A stretch of 47,980 nt of DNA from Oscillatoriophycideae cyanobacterium NC_groundwater_1537_Pr4_S-0.65um_50_18 (GTDB lineage: Bacteria; Cyanobacteriota; Cyanobacteriia; Elainellales; Elainellaceae). The translations under genes were made by a program, and so were the position numbers. The stretch lies in the NCBI GenBank assembly GCA_016208305.1, contig JACQYI010000085.1:1-47980 (forward strand), read 5' to 3'. The notes beneath the pieces were generated by a model, which saw nothing but the letters and a program-made list of their open reading frames with translations, ran no database searches and was not told the DNA's origin. This document shows positions 32,960-42,910 of this stretch, piece by piece (the stretch's first letter is position 1; each line of letters begins with the position of its first letter).

Positions 32960-34069
32960 TTAGCTAATCACAACAGGCTCTTGCCCAGGGCTTGTTGGCG
33001 GGTTGGGGGGAGCCGCAATCAGCGGCTTTTCTTTGAACCAGGGAATCTTGCCATAGAGCGAATCGCTATATAGCACCGCCAAAAAGACAATTCCCTCAAA
33101 CACCAGCACTGTCGCATCGGGCAGGTTATGCGCCCGCTGCAAAATACCGCCGCTTGCCAAAATGCCTCCGACCAGCAGCGAGATCAGAATCGCGGCTAGT
33201 GGATTGTGCCTAGCCGCAAAGGCCACCAGAATACCGCCATAGCCATAGCCCACATTCAACGACTCATTAGCGCTACCTTGAACCGCCGCAACCTCAACCA
33301 TGCCCGCCAGTCCCGCACAGGAACCCGCCAAAAAACAGACCGTTAGCGTGAGCTGACCCACCGGAAGTCCGGCAATCCGAGCTGCTCGAATGTTGCCGCC
33401 TGCCGTACGTGCCGCAAAGCCAAAGGTCGTGCGCTGAATCAAGAAATAGGCGATCGCACAGGCCACGATGCCATAGAGCAAACCCCAATGCACCCGCGAA
33501 CCGGGAATATTACCCAGCATGATCGCTTCTGGCAGAGGAAAGGTGGAAGGCTTGTTGAGCGAACTGGGGTCGCGCATTGGCCCGCCCACCAAATGGTTGA
33601 GCAGCGCAATCGCCACATAGTTCAACAGCAGGCTGCTAATGGTTTCATTCACGGCACGGTAATGCTTGAGCGCCCCTGCCGCCATAATCCAGAGTCCGCC
33701 TGCAATCATGCCAGCGATCGCCATAGCCACTTGAGCAATCACCGGAGGCAGAGCAGTGCCCAAACCCAGGCCGATCGCCACAGCTGCGATTCCACCGACT
33801 ACCAGCGCCCCCTCATTGCCAATAATCACCAGCCCCAACCGAGCGGGAAGCGCGGTACAGAGTGCCGTCAACATCAAAGGAGCCGCTCGAATTAGGGTAT
33901 TTTGGAAGGTCTGCCAGCTGCCAAAGGCAGACTTCCAAATTGAGCCATAGACCGCAAACGGGTTTTGCCCCACTGCTGCACAAAAAACTCCAAACAGCAG
34001 CAGTCCTGCAAAGATTGCGCCAAAGGACAAACTAATCGATTCAAAACTTCTACGCCAGCTATTCATCAC
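32960..34069 (-). CDS. ABC importer permease, BMP/NupP type
   Basis: A 369-residue branched-type permease with about 9-10 hydrophobic helices. ALCTALPARLGLVIIGNEGA is the helix-3 motif of this family, and YGYGGILVAFAARHNPLAAI is the cytoplasmic loop that contacts the ATPase. The C-terminal tail is short and proline-rich (PPNPPTSPGQEP). It starts 21 bases after the lipoprotein gene, so the two are surely co-transcribed. It forms a heterodimer with the product of 31894-32823. Confidence 0.9.
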   Translation of the reverse strand: MMNSWRRSFESISLSFGAIFAGLLLFGVFCAAVGQNPFAVYGSIWKSAFGSWQTFQNTLIRAAPLMLTALCTALPARLGLVIIGNEGALVVGGIAAVAIGLGLGTALPPVIAQVAMAIAGMIAGGLWIMAAGALKHYRAVNETISSLLLNYVAIALLNHLVGGPMRDPSSLNKPSTFPLPEAIMLGNIPGSRVHWGLLYGIVACAIAYFLIQRTTFGFAARTAGGNIRAARIAGLPVGQLTLTVCFLAGSCAGLAGMVEVAAVQGSANESLNVGYGYGGILVAFAARHNPLAAILISLLVGGILASGGILQRAHNLPDATVLVFEGIVFLAVLYSDSLYGKIPWFKEKPLIAAPPNPPTSPGQEPVVIS

Positions 34070-34090
34070 CTTCTCCCCTTGCGCTGCGGT

Positions 34091-35293
34091 TTAGCTACCG
34101 ATCGAACCCAACACACCATCGACCAGATAGTTCATGGATTCCAGCGTCGGATCATCCTGCTTCAGGGTGGTTCCGGCTGGGATGACAACCTTGCCCGTAT
34201 TGTCCTTCAGCCCGCCTGGATAAATCGTCAGGCTGCCATCCATCAGCTTGGCTTGAGCCTCATCGGCTGCTTTCTTCGCTTCTGCACCGACGGCAGGGCC
34301 ATAGGGTGAGATTTTACAGAACCCATCTTTCAAGCCACCTCGCAGGATGTGAGGAATTCCCCCATCCATCAGCTTTTTGCCTGCATAGATCTCTTCTGCC
34401 AGCTTGGAATAGATGTTTGTCCAATCCCACTCGGCTCCGGTCAAGTAACCCTTGGGCGCTAGAGCAATCTGGTCGGCATGGTATCCCGAAGAGAAAATAC
34501 CGCGTTTTTCAGCCGTTTCAATCACGACTTTAGGGCTGTCTACGTGACAGGTGACCACATCAATGCCCTGATCTGCCATGCTGTTGGTGGCTTCAGCTTC
34601 TTTAATCGGTTCTGCCCAGTTGCCCGTAAACACAACCTGCGTAGTGATCGCTGGCTTGACGCTACGTGCCCCTAGAGTAAAGGCGTTGATGTTCCGCAAG
34701 ACTTGTGGAATCGGCTTGGCACCCACAAAACCCAGCTTGCCGCTCTTAGAGGTGAGCGCAGCCACAATGCCTGCAATGTACTGAGCTTCGTCAATGTAGC
34801 CAAAGTAGCTACCCACGTTTTTGGGTGTTTTCCCTTCCTGGTACAGTCCACCTGCGTGGAAAAACTGAACGTCAGGATACTCAGCCGCCATCTTAAGCAC
34901 ATGGGGGTCAAAGTAGCCGAAAGACGTGGGGAAAAGCGCCACAGCTCCATCAATGTCAATCATGCTACGCATGGATTCGGCCACGGCGGCAGTTTCAGGA
35001 ACGTTCGCTTCTTCGACCAGCTTGACCCAGGAGAATTTCTTGGCCATGCCCGCTGCACCCGCAGCATGCGCTTGGTTATATCCATAGTCGTCTTTAGGCC
35101 CCACATAGATGAAGCCAATGGTGATGGGATTGCCACCCGCAGCGGCAGGACTCGCCCCAGTGCTAGCATCGGAGGTGCTAGGGGTGGAGGCGCAGCCTAT
35201 GCCGTACTTTGAGGCAATGCCAAAAGCGCCAGTGGCTAACAGACCCCTCAGAATTTGGCGGCGCGACAGGCGAACAACTCTTTTTTGACTCAC
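34091..35293 (-). CDS. BMP family substrate-binding lipoprotein with Tat-like signal
   Basis: The extracytoplasmic receptor of the importer. A twin-arginine-like motif SRRQILRG (residues 10-17) is followed by a hydrophobic stretch and a lipobox ending at C34 (KYGIGCAS), then a low-complexity S/T/A linker. The mature part (from about 55) is a periplasmic-binding fold of the BmpA/PnrA class: IGFIYVGPKDDYGYNQAHAA, GAVALFPTSFGYFDPHVLKM, HAGG, KLGFVGAKPIPQVLRNINAF. This class binds nucleosides, purines or related compounds. It is the first gene of the cluster, with an NtcA box 234 bases upstream. Confidence 0.92.
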   Translation of the reverse strand: MSQKRVVRLSRRQILRGLLATGAFGIASKYGIGCASTPSTSDASTGASPAAAGGNPITIGFIYVGPKDDYGYNQAHAAGAAGMAKKFSWVKLVEEANVPETAAVAESMRSMIDIDGAVALFPTSFGYFDPHVLKMAAEYPDVQFFHAGGLYQEGKTPKNVGSYFGYIDEAQYIAGIVAALTSKSGKLGFVGAKPIPQVLRNINAFTLGARSVKPAITTQVVFTGNWAEPIKEAEATNSMADQGIDVVTCHVDSPKVVIETAEKRGIFSSGYHADQIALAPKGYLTGAEWDWTNIYSKLAEEIYAGKKLMDGGIPHILRGGLKDGFCKISPYGPAVGAEAKKAADEAQAKLMDGSLTIYPGGLKDNTGKVVIPAGTTLKQDDPTLESMNYLVDGVLGSIGS

Positions 35294-35479
35294 TTCCTCG
35301 ACTCCCTTTTGTTGGTGCTTAATGTGTTGTGAAACCGTTAGGTGCTATTGGGAAGATTATGCGGCTAATTGCGCGATCGCCAACTTGATTAATCCCCGTA
35401 TTTTTAATTAAATTTTGTGTCAACTTTCTTACTTGACACGATTTCGGGGTTGAGCGAATCTAAGCGGGCTGATTTTGCG

Positions 35480-35511
35480 TGTGACCTTGCATGTGACCTT
35501 ACATGTGACCT
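35480..35511 (-). repeat. Three 12-base direct repeats in the cluster's promoter region
   Basis: TGTGACCT recurs at 35480, 35492 and 35504, in exact 12-base phase. It lies between the NtcA box and the lipoprotein start. A -10-like TAAGGT (minus strand 35501-35496) lies inside it. Possible sites for a second regulator. Confidence 0.7.
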
Positions 35512-35526
35512 CGAATTTTCACCCCT

Positions 35527-35540
35527 GTACCAAGGTGTAC
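35527..35540 (-). promoter_or_regulatory. NtcA binding site upstream of the importer-amidase cluster
   Basis: GTACCAAGGTGTAC is a perfect GTA-N8-TAC match to the NtcA consensus. NtcA activates nitrogen-assimilation genes when 2-oxoglutarate is high. The site reads on both strands. On the minus strand a TAN3T -10 (TAAGGT) lies 25 bases downstream, close to the usual 20-24, and the lipoprotein gene follows. This links the cluster to nitrogen limitation. Confidence 0.7.
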
Positions 35541-36245
35541 TAAAGGAAATTTTTTATCCGTAACTGACAATACCCTTTTAGAAGGATGACAGTTCTCTAA
35601 ATTTAAGTTATGCAAATGTTACTCTCTCAAAACCAAAGTAAAACTCAGACTAGCTCAGCCGTTTTTTTGAGAAAATCTTTGTAAGATCTCAGCAGTGGAC
35701 ATACAAAAGTACGGGATTGTAGTGTAAACTTCTTGTCATTGAATTAATACTTCTTTATCTTGTGCGTACTAAATAGTTAGGGCACTAACTTCTGGGTAAG
35801 TATCTCTGATCATGAGGTTGTGCAACTCATTCATGCGATTACTGACCGCATACTTACCCAAGCTTTCGCTGCATTATCGATACGACCTGCGGCATATTTC
35901 TAGGATTTGCAATGCAGCATTCGGAAGCAGTTCTTCATTACAGGCTCTGTCACTTATGGGGGTTTTCAAGATGATGGCTCGTGGCAATGGAGAAGCGGTC
36001 TCCTTGGGGTCTTCGATCTGATCCGCGCTTACCCCTGATGTGATTTAGGTCTTAACTCACTGAGGTAATCTCCCTCAAGACTCCTGTTTAGTCACTGGCT
36101 TGACGATCGCTTTCCCTTAACACCTATACAGCTAACACGTCGGCAGGCGATCGGCTATCGAAGCTTCTAGGGAAATCCAGCCCTGTGCTTTTGCACCCCA
36201 AAATCCTTAATTACCCTGAAACCTCTCCACACAGTTAGGTGGCTA
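35541..36245 (+). other. Intergenic region before the RND efflux genes
   Basis: About 705 bases without a convincing gene. A 69-residue plus frame at 35812 has poor composition and was not accepted. The left part is AT-rich. The promoter of the efflux operon is expected somewhere in this stretch, but no box stands out. No riboswitch fold was recognised. Confidence 0.4.
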
Positions 36246-37622
36246 ATGAAAAAATTCAGCATTCTCCATAGCTCTCTTGATTCCGGCAGTCATGCTCTTG
36301 CTAGGCGACTGCCCCAACGAATATCCGGTCAATTAACTGGGCTATCTGGGCGGCTCATCAGCGCTACCTTGTTGCTCTCAGTCTTAGTAAGCAGCTGCGG
36401 TGGCGGTGCACCTACTGCCCAAGCGCCACCGCCTACCCCTGTAGAGCTGCAAGAGGTGAAAGCCAGCACGGTGCAAGACAGCTCTGAATTTGTGGGCGCA
36501 TTAGAAGCCCAAAATCGCGTAGAGCTGCGGCCAGAGGTCGATGGGCGCATCGTGCAGATTTTTGTTGCACCCGGCCAATCTGTAGCCGCAGGAGAACCGA
36601 TCGCTGAATTAAAAGCCGATCGCAACGTGGCTCAGGTTACTGGCGCTGCTGCGGATGTAGATGCGGCTGTTGCAGCCCGCAACACAACAGCTGCCCAATT
36701 ACAAGCCGCTCAAGCTGACGTAGAAAAAGCGCAAGCCGATGTGGCTCTGCAAAACACAGAATATCGGCGCACAGCGTCTTTGGTCAGCGAGGGTGCCCAA
36801 GCGCAGCAAACGCTTGATCAAGCTGCAAATCAGCGTGATACGGCCTTGGCAGCACTCAAGGCGGCTCAAGAACAGGTAAGGGCAAACCAGGCAGCGCTTT
36901 CTGAAGCAGATGCCAGACTCTCTAGCACGCAGGCTGCGCAAGATGTGGCGACAACCGATTTAGACGATAACTTGGTTAGGGCACCGATCGCCGGGGTTGT
37001 GGGCAATGTGCCTGCCAAAGTCGGGGATTATGCCCAAACAGATACCACCATTACCAGCATTATTCAAAACGGTGCGCTAGACCTAAATCTCTCAGTGCCG
37101 ATCGAGCGCACCGTCGATCTGCGAACGGGGTTGGCAGTAGAACTTCTCGATCAACAAGGCAAGCCTCTCACCACAGGGCGGATCTCTTTCGTTTCTCCAG
37201 AAGTTAATGCGACCGATCAGGCTGTACTGGCCAAAGCCACCTTTCCCAACAATGGCAGACTCAAGGATGGTCAGCTGGTTCGTGCCAAAATCATTTGGCA
37301 GACCTCTCCAGGTATCCTAGTGCCGACCAATGCCATTACTCGCATTGCCGGACAAACGTTTGTCTATGTGGCGGGCACTGGCTCAGGTGAAAAACCAGAA
37401 GGAGCCGCTGCTGAGACACCCGCACCCACAGAGGGGCAGCCCCAGCAGGTAGCGCAGCAACGGCTCGTGCGCTTGGGCGATATTCAGGGAAATAGCTATC
37501 AGGTGCTAGAAGGACTTAAGCCTGGAGAGCAAATTGTGGTTTCCGGCATTCTTAATCTTCAAGATGGTTCGCCCATTACGGTAGCGCAAGCCCAGCCTGT
37601 AGGGGCGCAGCAGCCTCAGTAG
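36246..37622 (+). CDS. RND efflux periplasmic adaptor (AcrA/MexA family)
   Basis: The membrane-fusion subunit that links an RND pump to an outer-membrane channel. After an N-terminal hydrophobic helix (36-50) comes a lipobox SSC (C51), unusually far from the start, so the true start may be internal. Then come a lipoyl-type half (VDGRIVQIFVAPGQSVAAGE), a long alanine- and glutamine-rich coiled-coil hairpin (about 130-230), the second lipoyl half (NLVRAPIAGVVGNVPAKVGD) and beta-barrel and membrane-proximal domains (GLAVELLDQQG, LVPTNAIT, GLKPGEQIVVSGIL). Length (458) is at the upper end for the family. It lies 127 bases before the pump gene, forming an operon. Confidence 0.92.
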   Translation: MKKFSILHSSLDSGSHALARRLPQRISGQLTGLSGRLISATLLLSVLVSSCGGGAPTAQAPPPTPVELQEVKASTVQDSSEFVGALEAQNRVELRPEVDGRIVQIFVAPGQSVAAGEPIAELKADRNVAQVTGAAADVDAAVAARNTTAAQLQAAQADVEKAQADVALQNTEYRRTASLVSEGAQAQQTLDQAANQRDTALAALKAAQEQVRANQAALSEADARLSSTQAAQDVATTDLDDNLVRAPIAGVVGNVPAKVGDYAQTDTTITSIIQNGALDLNLSVPIERTVDLRTGLAVELLDQQGKPLTTGRISFVSPEVNATDQAVLAKATFPNNGRLKDGQLVRAKIIWQTSPGILVPTNAITRIAGQTFVYVAGTGSGEKPEGAAAETPAPTEGQPQQVAQQRLVRLGDIQGNSYQVLEGLKPGEQIVVSGILNLQDGSPITVAQAQPVGAQQPQ

Positions 37623-37749
37623 GACACGTCTTCTGACGTTATTAGGAGTTGTTTATCTCTAGGAGTTGTTTATCGTCTGAGGCAGCCAGCGACTCTCTCA
37701 GGCGATAAGCGAGGCATTGGAAACACGACCTTACACCCCCACTTCACCC

Positions 37750-40700
37750 ATGTTTGCTGACTTTTTTATCAAGCGACCGATTTTTACTTCCGTCTGCTCG
37801 ATTATTATCTTGCTGTTGGGGATTATTGCTGGACTGACCCTCCCGATCGCCCAATTCCCAGATATTTCACCGAAACAGGTGGTTGTAACGGCCAACTACG
37901 CCGGAGCCGATGCGGAAACGGTAGAAAGTGGCATTACTAACCTGCTAGAGCAGGAAATCAACGGCGTAAAAGGGTTGCGGTACATGAGTTCTGCCAGCAG
38001 CAGCGACGGCACCAGCCAGATTACCGTCACCTTTGATGCTGCTCAAGACCCCGACATTGCCACGGTTAACGTGCAAAATCGCGTGTCTAGGGCGCAGGCT
38101 CGACTGCCGGGTCAAGTCGTACAGACCGGAGTTACAGTTAGCCAACAGGAAAGCAACTTCTTGATGGCGGTAGCGCTTTACACCGAAAACGGCGAGTACG
38201 ACAACCTATTTTTGAGTAACTATGCCGACCTTTACATTCTCAATAATCTCAAGCGGTTGAATGGGATAGGCGGGATTCAAATCTTTGGAGAACGCAAATA
38301 TGCCATGCGCATCTGGCTTGATCCTAATCGCCTCGCCAGCCGGGGCTTAACTGCGCAGGATGTTAGTCAGGCGATTCAGGAGCAAAATATTCAGGTGGGG
38401 GCGGGTCAGCTTGGACAAGAGCCTTCTTCGAGTGATCAAGACTACCAGCTCAACCTACGAGCCATTAGCCGCCTCAAGGATGTTTCAGAGTTTGAAAATA
38501 TTGTCCTGAAAACCGGAGCCAATGGCTCTCTGGTGCAGCTCAAAGATGTAGGACGGGTGGAGCTAGGCGCTGAAAACTATGGTACCGATCTTACCTACAA
38601 CAATCTGGAGGCTGTAGGGCTAGGGGTAACACAGCGTCCGGGCAGCAACGCTCTGCAAACGAGTGAAGCGATTCGGGAAGAAATGGAGCGCCTGAGCGAA
38701 ACATTTCCACCCGGCATGAAGTATGCGATCGCCTTCGATACCACCATGTTTGTGGAAGCCTCGCTTGAAGAAGTTGTAATTACGCTGATCACTTCCTTCT
38801 TGCTGGTGGTGCTGGTGATGTACATCTTTTTGCAAGACTGGCGGGCAACGCTGATTCCAACGGCGGCAATTCCAGTTTCGCTGCTGGGGGTGTTTCTGTT
38901 CACTAAGCTGTTCGGGTTTTCTATTAACACCCTGACGCTGTTTGGCCTGACCCTGGGAACTGGGATAGTCGTAGATGATGCCATCGTCGTTGTAGAAGCC
39001 GTTGCTGCAAAAGTTCAAGATCGGGGAATGCATCCGCTTCCAGCAGCCATTGAAGCCATGCGAGAGCTTTCGGGCGCGGTGATTGCGACTTCGCTGGTGC
39101 TAATGGCGGTGTTCATTCCGGTCGCCTTTTTTCCCGGTACTACAGGCGCAATTTATCAGCAGTTTGCCCTGACAATCGCCTTTTCGATCGCCATTTCTAC
39201 CTTTAATGCCCTGACGCTGTCCCCAATGATGTCAGCGCTGCTGCTGCGCCCTCGGCAGGAAAATCACTCTTTTCTGGGCAGGTTCTTTGACGGCTTCAAC
39301 CGGGTTTTTGATAGAATCCGGCGTGCCTATGAGCGATCGCTCGGCTTTTTGGGGAGAATTCGCTACATCATTTTGGCGGTCTTCATCGCGTCTTTGGGGT
39401 TGACGGCCTGGCTGTACGGCATTGTCCCTTCAGCCTTTTTGCCGGAAGAAGATCAAGGCTATTTCATTACGATCGTGCAGGCTCCAGAAGGATCTTCTTT
39501 GAGCTATACCAAGAAGATCCTGGATGAGGCTTCCGAAACCGTGCGAACACTGCCTGAAGTGGCATCTAATTTTGCGATTACGGGATTCAGCTTTACGGGT
39601 GTTGCATCCAATCAGGGGGTTATGTTCACGTTGCTCAAGCCTTGGGGCGATCGCAAACAGGCGGCTCAGCAGGTCAAGGCGCTGATTGGACAGATACAAA
39701 TGAAGTATTTTGCCGATACCCGCGCCCGCATCTTTGCCGTGAACCCCCCTGCAATTCAAGGTCTGGGCAACTTTGGCGGCTTCCAGATGGAGATGCAGGA
39801 TCGGCGGGGCAATTTACCTCTTGATCAGTTTGTCGGCTATCTCTATCAACTCATGGGAGCTTCAAACCAAAATCCTAACCTCAGTGGGGTCTTTAGCACC
39901 TACTCGGCTGGCTCACCGCAGCTGCTGGTGGAAGTGAACCGCAACCGCGCCAAATCCCTGAATGTGGGCGTAGATACCGTTTTTGAGACGTTGCAAACTT
40001 TCTTGGGTTCGCAATATGTCAACGACTTTAGCCTCGATCAGCGCAACTACCGGGTTTACATTCAAGCCGATCAGCAGTTTCGCTCTAAGCCAGCTGATAT
40101 TCAGCAGCTTTATGTGCGATCGGATGATAACCAAATGATTCCTTTGAGCAATCTGGTGACGATTACCCCTGCAACCAGCGCCCAGACCATCACCCACTAC
40201 AACCTCTACCGCTCCATTTCGGTGCAGGGGGCAGCCGCTCCCGGCAAGAGTTCGGGTCAAGCTTTGCAGGCAATGGAAGAGACTGCCAAGCAAATCTTCC
40301 CACCCGGTCTAGGTTATGAATGGACAGGTACTGCCCTTGAAGAAGTGGAATCAGGCGGTCAAGCGTCGCTGATTTTCGGCATTGGCTTACTGATGGTGTT
40401 TTTGGTGTTGGCAGCTCAGTACGAGAGCTACATTGATCCGGTCATTATTATGCTGACGGTGCCATTGGCGGTGCTGGGCGCACTGAGCGGGCAATATTTT
40501 CGCGGCTTTGCCAATGATGCCTACTGTCAGATTGGTCTGGTGATGCTGATTGGCTTGGCGAGTAAAAACGCCATTCTGATCGTCGAGTATGCCAATCAAC
40601 TTCGAGAGAAAGGTTTGAGCATTACGCAGGCGGCAATCGAGGCTTCTGAAAGTCGTTTGCGCCCCATTTTAATGACGGCAATTTCGGGGTTGGTGGGCTT

Positions 40701-40917
40701 CTTTCCGCTGGCGATCGCCACGGGTGCCGGAGCCGCCAGCCGCCAGTCTTTGGGAACTGCCGTTTTTGGAGGCTACCTGCTATCCACGTTCCTCAGTCTG
40801 TTTTTAGTGCCCATTCTCTACATCATTACCAAGAGCTTGAACGATCGCTTCTTTCCGCCCAATAAAGAGCGTAAAGAGCAAGAGCGGCTGATGGAAACTT
40901 CTAAGTCAGCTTCCTAA
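37750..40917 (+). CDS. RND efflux pump, HAE1 family (AcrB-like)
   Basis: A 1055-residue inner-membrane proton antiporter for hydrophobic and amphiphilic compounds. ATG 37750 gives the canonical N-terminus MFADFFIKRPIFTSVCSIII; an upstream TTG at 37717 adds eleven unlikely residues. The layout is helix 1, large periplasmic loop, helices 2-7 with the proton-relay pair in TGIVVDDAIVVVEAV, a second periplasmic loop and helices 8-12 with GLASKNAILIVEYANQLREK. Substrate range is not deducible. No TolC-like gene is adjacent, so a shared outer-membrane channel is likely. A terminator follows. Confidence 0.95.
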   Translation: MFADFFIKRPIFTSVCSIIILLLGIIAGLTLPIAQFPDISPKQVVVTANYAGADAETVESGITNLLEQEINGVKGLRYMSSASSSDGTSQITVTFDAAQDPDIATVNVQNRVSRAQARLPGQVVQTGVTVSQQESNFLMAVALYTENGEYDNLFLSNYADLYILNNLKRLNGIGGIQIFGERKYAMRIWLDPNRLASRGLTAQDVSQAIQEQNIQVGAGQLGQEPSSSDQDYQLNLRAISRLKDVSEFENIVLKTGANGSLVQLKDVGRVELGAENYGTDLTYNNLEAVGLGVTQRPGSNALQTSEAIREEMERLSETFPPGMKYAIAFDTTMFVEASLEEVVITLITSFLLVVLVMYIFLQDWRATLIPTAAIPVSLLGVFLFTKLFGFSINTLTLFGLTLGTGIVVDDAIVVVEAVAAKVQDRGMHPLPAAIEAMRELSGAVIATSLVLMAVFIPVAFFPGTTGAIYQQFALTIAFSIAISTFNALTLSPMMSALLLRPRQENHSFLGRFFDGFNRVFDRIRRAYERSLGFLGRIRYIILAVFIASLGLTAWLYGIVPSAFLPEEDQGYFITIVQAPEGSSLSYTKKILDEASETVRTLPEVASNFAITGFSFTGVASNQGVMFTLLKPWGDRKQAAQQVKALIGQIQMKYFADTRARIFAVNPPAIQGLGNFGGFQMEMQDRRGNLPLDQFVGYLYQLMGASNQNPNLSGVFSTYSAGSPQLLVEVNRNRAKSLNVGVDTVFETLQTFLGSQYVNDFSLDQRNYRVYIQADQQFRSKPADIQQLYVRSDDNQMIPLSNLVTITPATSAQTITHYNLYRSISVQGAAAPGKSSGQALQAMEETAKQIFPPGLGYEWTGTALEEVESGGQASLIFGIGLLMVFLVLAAQYESYIDPVIIMLTVPLAVLGALSGQYFRGFANDAYCQIGLVMLIGLASKNAILIVEYANQLREKGLSITQAAIEASESRLRPILMTAISGLVGFFPLAIATGAGAASRQSLGTAVFGGYLLSTFLSLFLVPILYIITKSLNDRFFPPNKERKEQERLMETSKSAS

Positions 40918-40937
40918 CCGATAGAAGTAAAGCCCCA

Positions 40938-40965
40938 AAAAGCTCGCCGCTGGCGAGCTTTTTTT
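40938..40965 (+). terminator. Rho-independent terminator of the RND operon
   Basis: AAGCTCGCC and GGCGAGCTT form a 9-bp stem with loop GCT, followed by a T run. It starts 21 bases after the stop codon. Confidence 0.9.
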
Positions 40966-41389
40966 CAACTCTCTTTTGAGTGGACACTGCTGTAGCAGCT
41001 TGGGTATGCAACGGTCTTTTGTCCTGAATACTGTGCCTGCGGTACAAAAAATCATTAGCTTAAAATCGTCATCCTGTTGAAGACTCCCTAGAACCAAAAT
41101 CTCTAACGGAATCTCAGCATGCTAGAGTCGAATGAGCCTGTTTTATGGCTGTAGCTGATTTAGGGTTGTATTAAAGCTAGATTTCCCCGTCTGGACACTC
41201 TCTCAAAAAGATTTTGGCGAAGCTATCATCAGGGGCAAATCTAAATGAGATGGGTAGCATTGGACTCAGGCAAAACAGCAGAGGAACTCACCAAAAGACA
41301 GATGGTGGAATTCTAGAAACAGCCAAACAATAGCTAAGGCTCGACTTTTTTGTCGTGTTACTCTAACCCACTCGTTGCTCCTAATTTTT
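40966..41389 (+). other. Intergenic region upstream of malQ
   Basis: 424 bases without a supported gene. The sequence is AT-rich near 41240-41380 and probably holds the malQ promoter. I see no repeat or box that stands out. Confidence 0.4.
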
Positions 41390-42904
41390 ATGCCCTTCTC
41401 CAGAGCAAGCGGTATCCTGCTGCACCCCACTTCTTTCCCTAGTCGGTTTGGCATTGGCGATTTGGGCACCGAAGCCTATCGCTTTATAGACTTCTTGGCT
41501 GCTAGCGGACAGCAGATTTGGCAGATTTTGCCGCTTGGCCCTACGGCTTATGGCGATTCGCCTTATCAGTGTTTCTCAGCGATCGCGGGCAACCCCATGC
41601 TGATTAGCCCTGAAGTCCTCAGCGGCAAAGGGCTATTGAGCGAAGAAGATTTTAACGACTTTCCTGATCTGCCGCTACGGATTGATTTTGGCTGGGTCAT
41701 CCATGTCAAAACGCTGCTGCTACGCAAAGCCTCCGACAACTTTAAGCAGCGGGCGACCCCTGAGCAACACCAAGAATTTGAGGCTTTTTGTCAGGGCGCT
41801 GCCGACTGGCTTGAAGACTATGCTCTGTTTCGAGCCGTCAAAGATGCTCATGGGGGCGCTAGCTGGAATACTTGGGATCAGGCGATCGCTCAGCGCAAGC
41901 CAGAAGCCGTAGAGCAATGGCAGCAGCAGTTGGTTCCCCAGATTTTCTTCCACAAATATCTTCAGTTTGAGTTTGCGCAACAGTGGGCAAATGTAAAGCG
42001 TTATGCCAACGAAAAAGGCGTTCAGATCTTAGGAGATCTGCCGATCTACGTGGCACATGACAGTGCCGAAGTCTGGGCACACCCCGAATATTTTTGCCTC
42101 GACCCAGAATTGGGCATTCCTTCGCTGATGGCAGGGGTGCCACCCGACTATTTCAGCCCGACAGGTCAGCTTTGGGGCAATCCGATCTACGACTGGGATC
42201 GGCTTCAGCAGGATAACTTCAAATGGTGGGTACAGCGGTTTCAGGCAATGCTTGACTGCGTTGATCTAATCCGAATTGACCACTTCCGAGGGTTTGAGTC
42301 CTACTGGGCGGTTCAGGAGAGCGAAACGACTGCCATCAACGGCGAATGGATGAAGGCTCCTGGTGAGGCGCTGTTTCAAGTTTTGGCAAACCAGCTTGGC
42401 GTTTTGCCCATCATTGCTGAAGATTTGGGCTTTATCACGCCCGAAGTGGAGGCATTGCGCGACCAGTTTGAGTTTCCGGGTATGAAGATTCTGCATTTTG
42501 CCTTCGACTCAGATTCTCAAAACCCTTATCTGCCGTTTCAGTACAGTGCCAACACGGTGGTTTACACCGGGACACATGACAACGACACAACGGTAGGCTG
42601 GTTTAATGCTCGCAGTCCTCAAGAGCAGCATCGAGTTTGGAATTATATGGGCTGTGGCGATATGCATGAAATCCATTGGCAAATGATTCGCCTTGCCTTT
42701 AGCTCGGTTTCCAATCAGGCGATCGTCCCACTTCAGGATGTCTTGGGTCTAGATACCGGATCGCGGATGAATGCCCCCGGCCAAGCGATCGGTAACTGGG
42801 GCTGGCGCTATGAGTCGGGCGCTTTGACCTCAGAACTGAGCGATCGCCTACGAGAATTGACCGATCTGTATGGGCGCTTGCGTCAATCTGACCTTTATAG
42901 TTAA
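41390..42904 (+). CDS. malQ: 4-alpha-glucanotransferase (amylomaltase, GH77)
   Basis: Cytoplasmic enzyme that transfers glucan segments between maltodextrins, used in glycogen turnover. ATG 41390 is preferred to a TTG at 41375, giving 504 residues, the family norm. The N-terminus RASGILLHPTSFPSRFGIGD, the loop PLGPTAYGDSPYQCFSAIAG, the nucleophile region LIRIDHFRGFESYW, the acid/base region PIIAEDLG and THDNDTTVGW are all typical of GH77. It is a single gene. A perfect stem-loop follows the stop. Confidence 0.95.
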   Translation: MPFSRASGILLHPTSFPSRFGIGDLGTEAYRFIDFLAASGQQIWQILPLGPTAYGDSPYQCFSAIAGNPMLISPEVLSGKGLLSEEDFNDFPDLPLRIDFGWVIHVKTLLLRKASDNFKQRATPEQHQEFEAFCQGAADWLEDYALFRAVKDAHGGASWNTWDQAIAQRKPEAVEQWQQQLVPQIFFHKYLQFEFAQQWANVKRYANEKGVQILGDLPIYVAHDSAEVWAHPEYFCLDPELGIPSLMAGVPPDYFSPTGQLWGNPIYDWDRLQQDNFKWWVQRFQAMLDCVDLIRIDHFRGFESYWAVQESETTAINGEWMKAPGEALFQVLANQLGVLPIIAEDLGFITPEVEALRDQFEFPGMKILHFAFDSDSQNPYLPFQYSANTVVYTGTHDNDTTVGWFNARSPQEQHRVWNYMGCGDMHEIHWQMIRLAFSSVSNQAIVPLQDVLGLDTGSRMNAPGQAIGNWGWRYESGALTSELSDRLRELTDLYGRLRQSDLYS

Positions 42905-42910
42905 AGGCGC

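Noticed and set aside
35294-35800. Guanidine or purine riboswitch before the importer cluster
   Set aside because: No recognisable aptamer core was found on the minus strand; an NtcA site explains control better.
35812-36021. 69-residue plus-strand frame before the efflux operon
   Set aside because: Composition is unlike a protein, no ribosome site or terminator belongs to it, and no homologue comes to mind.
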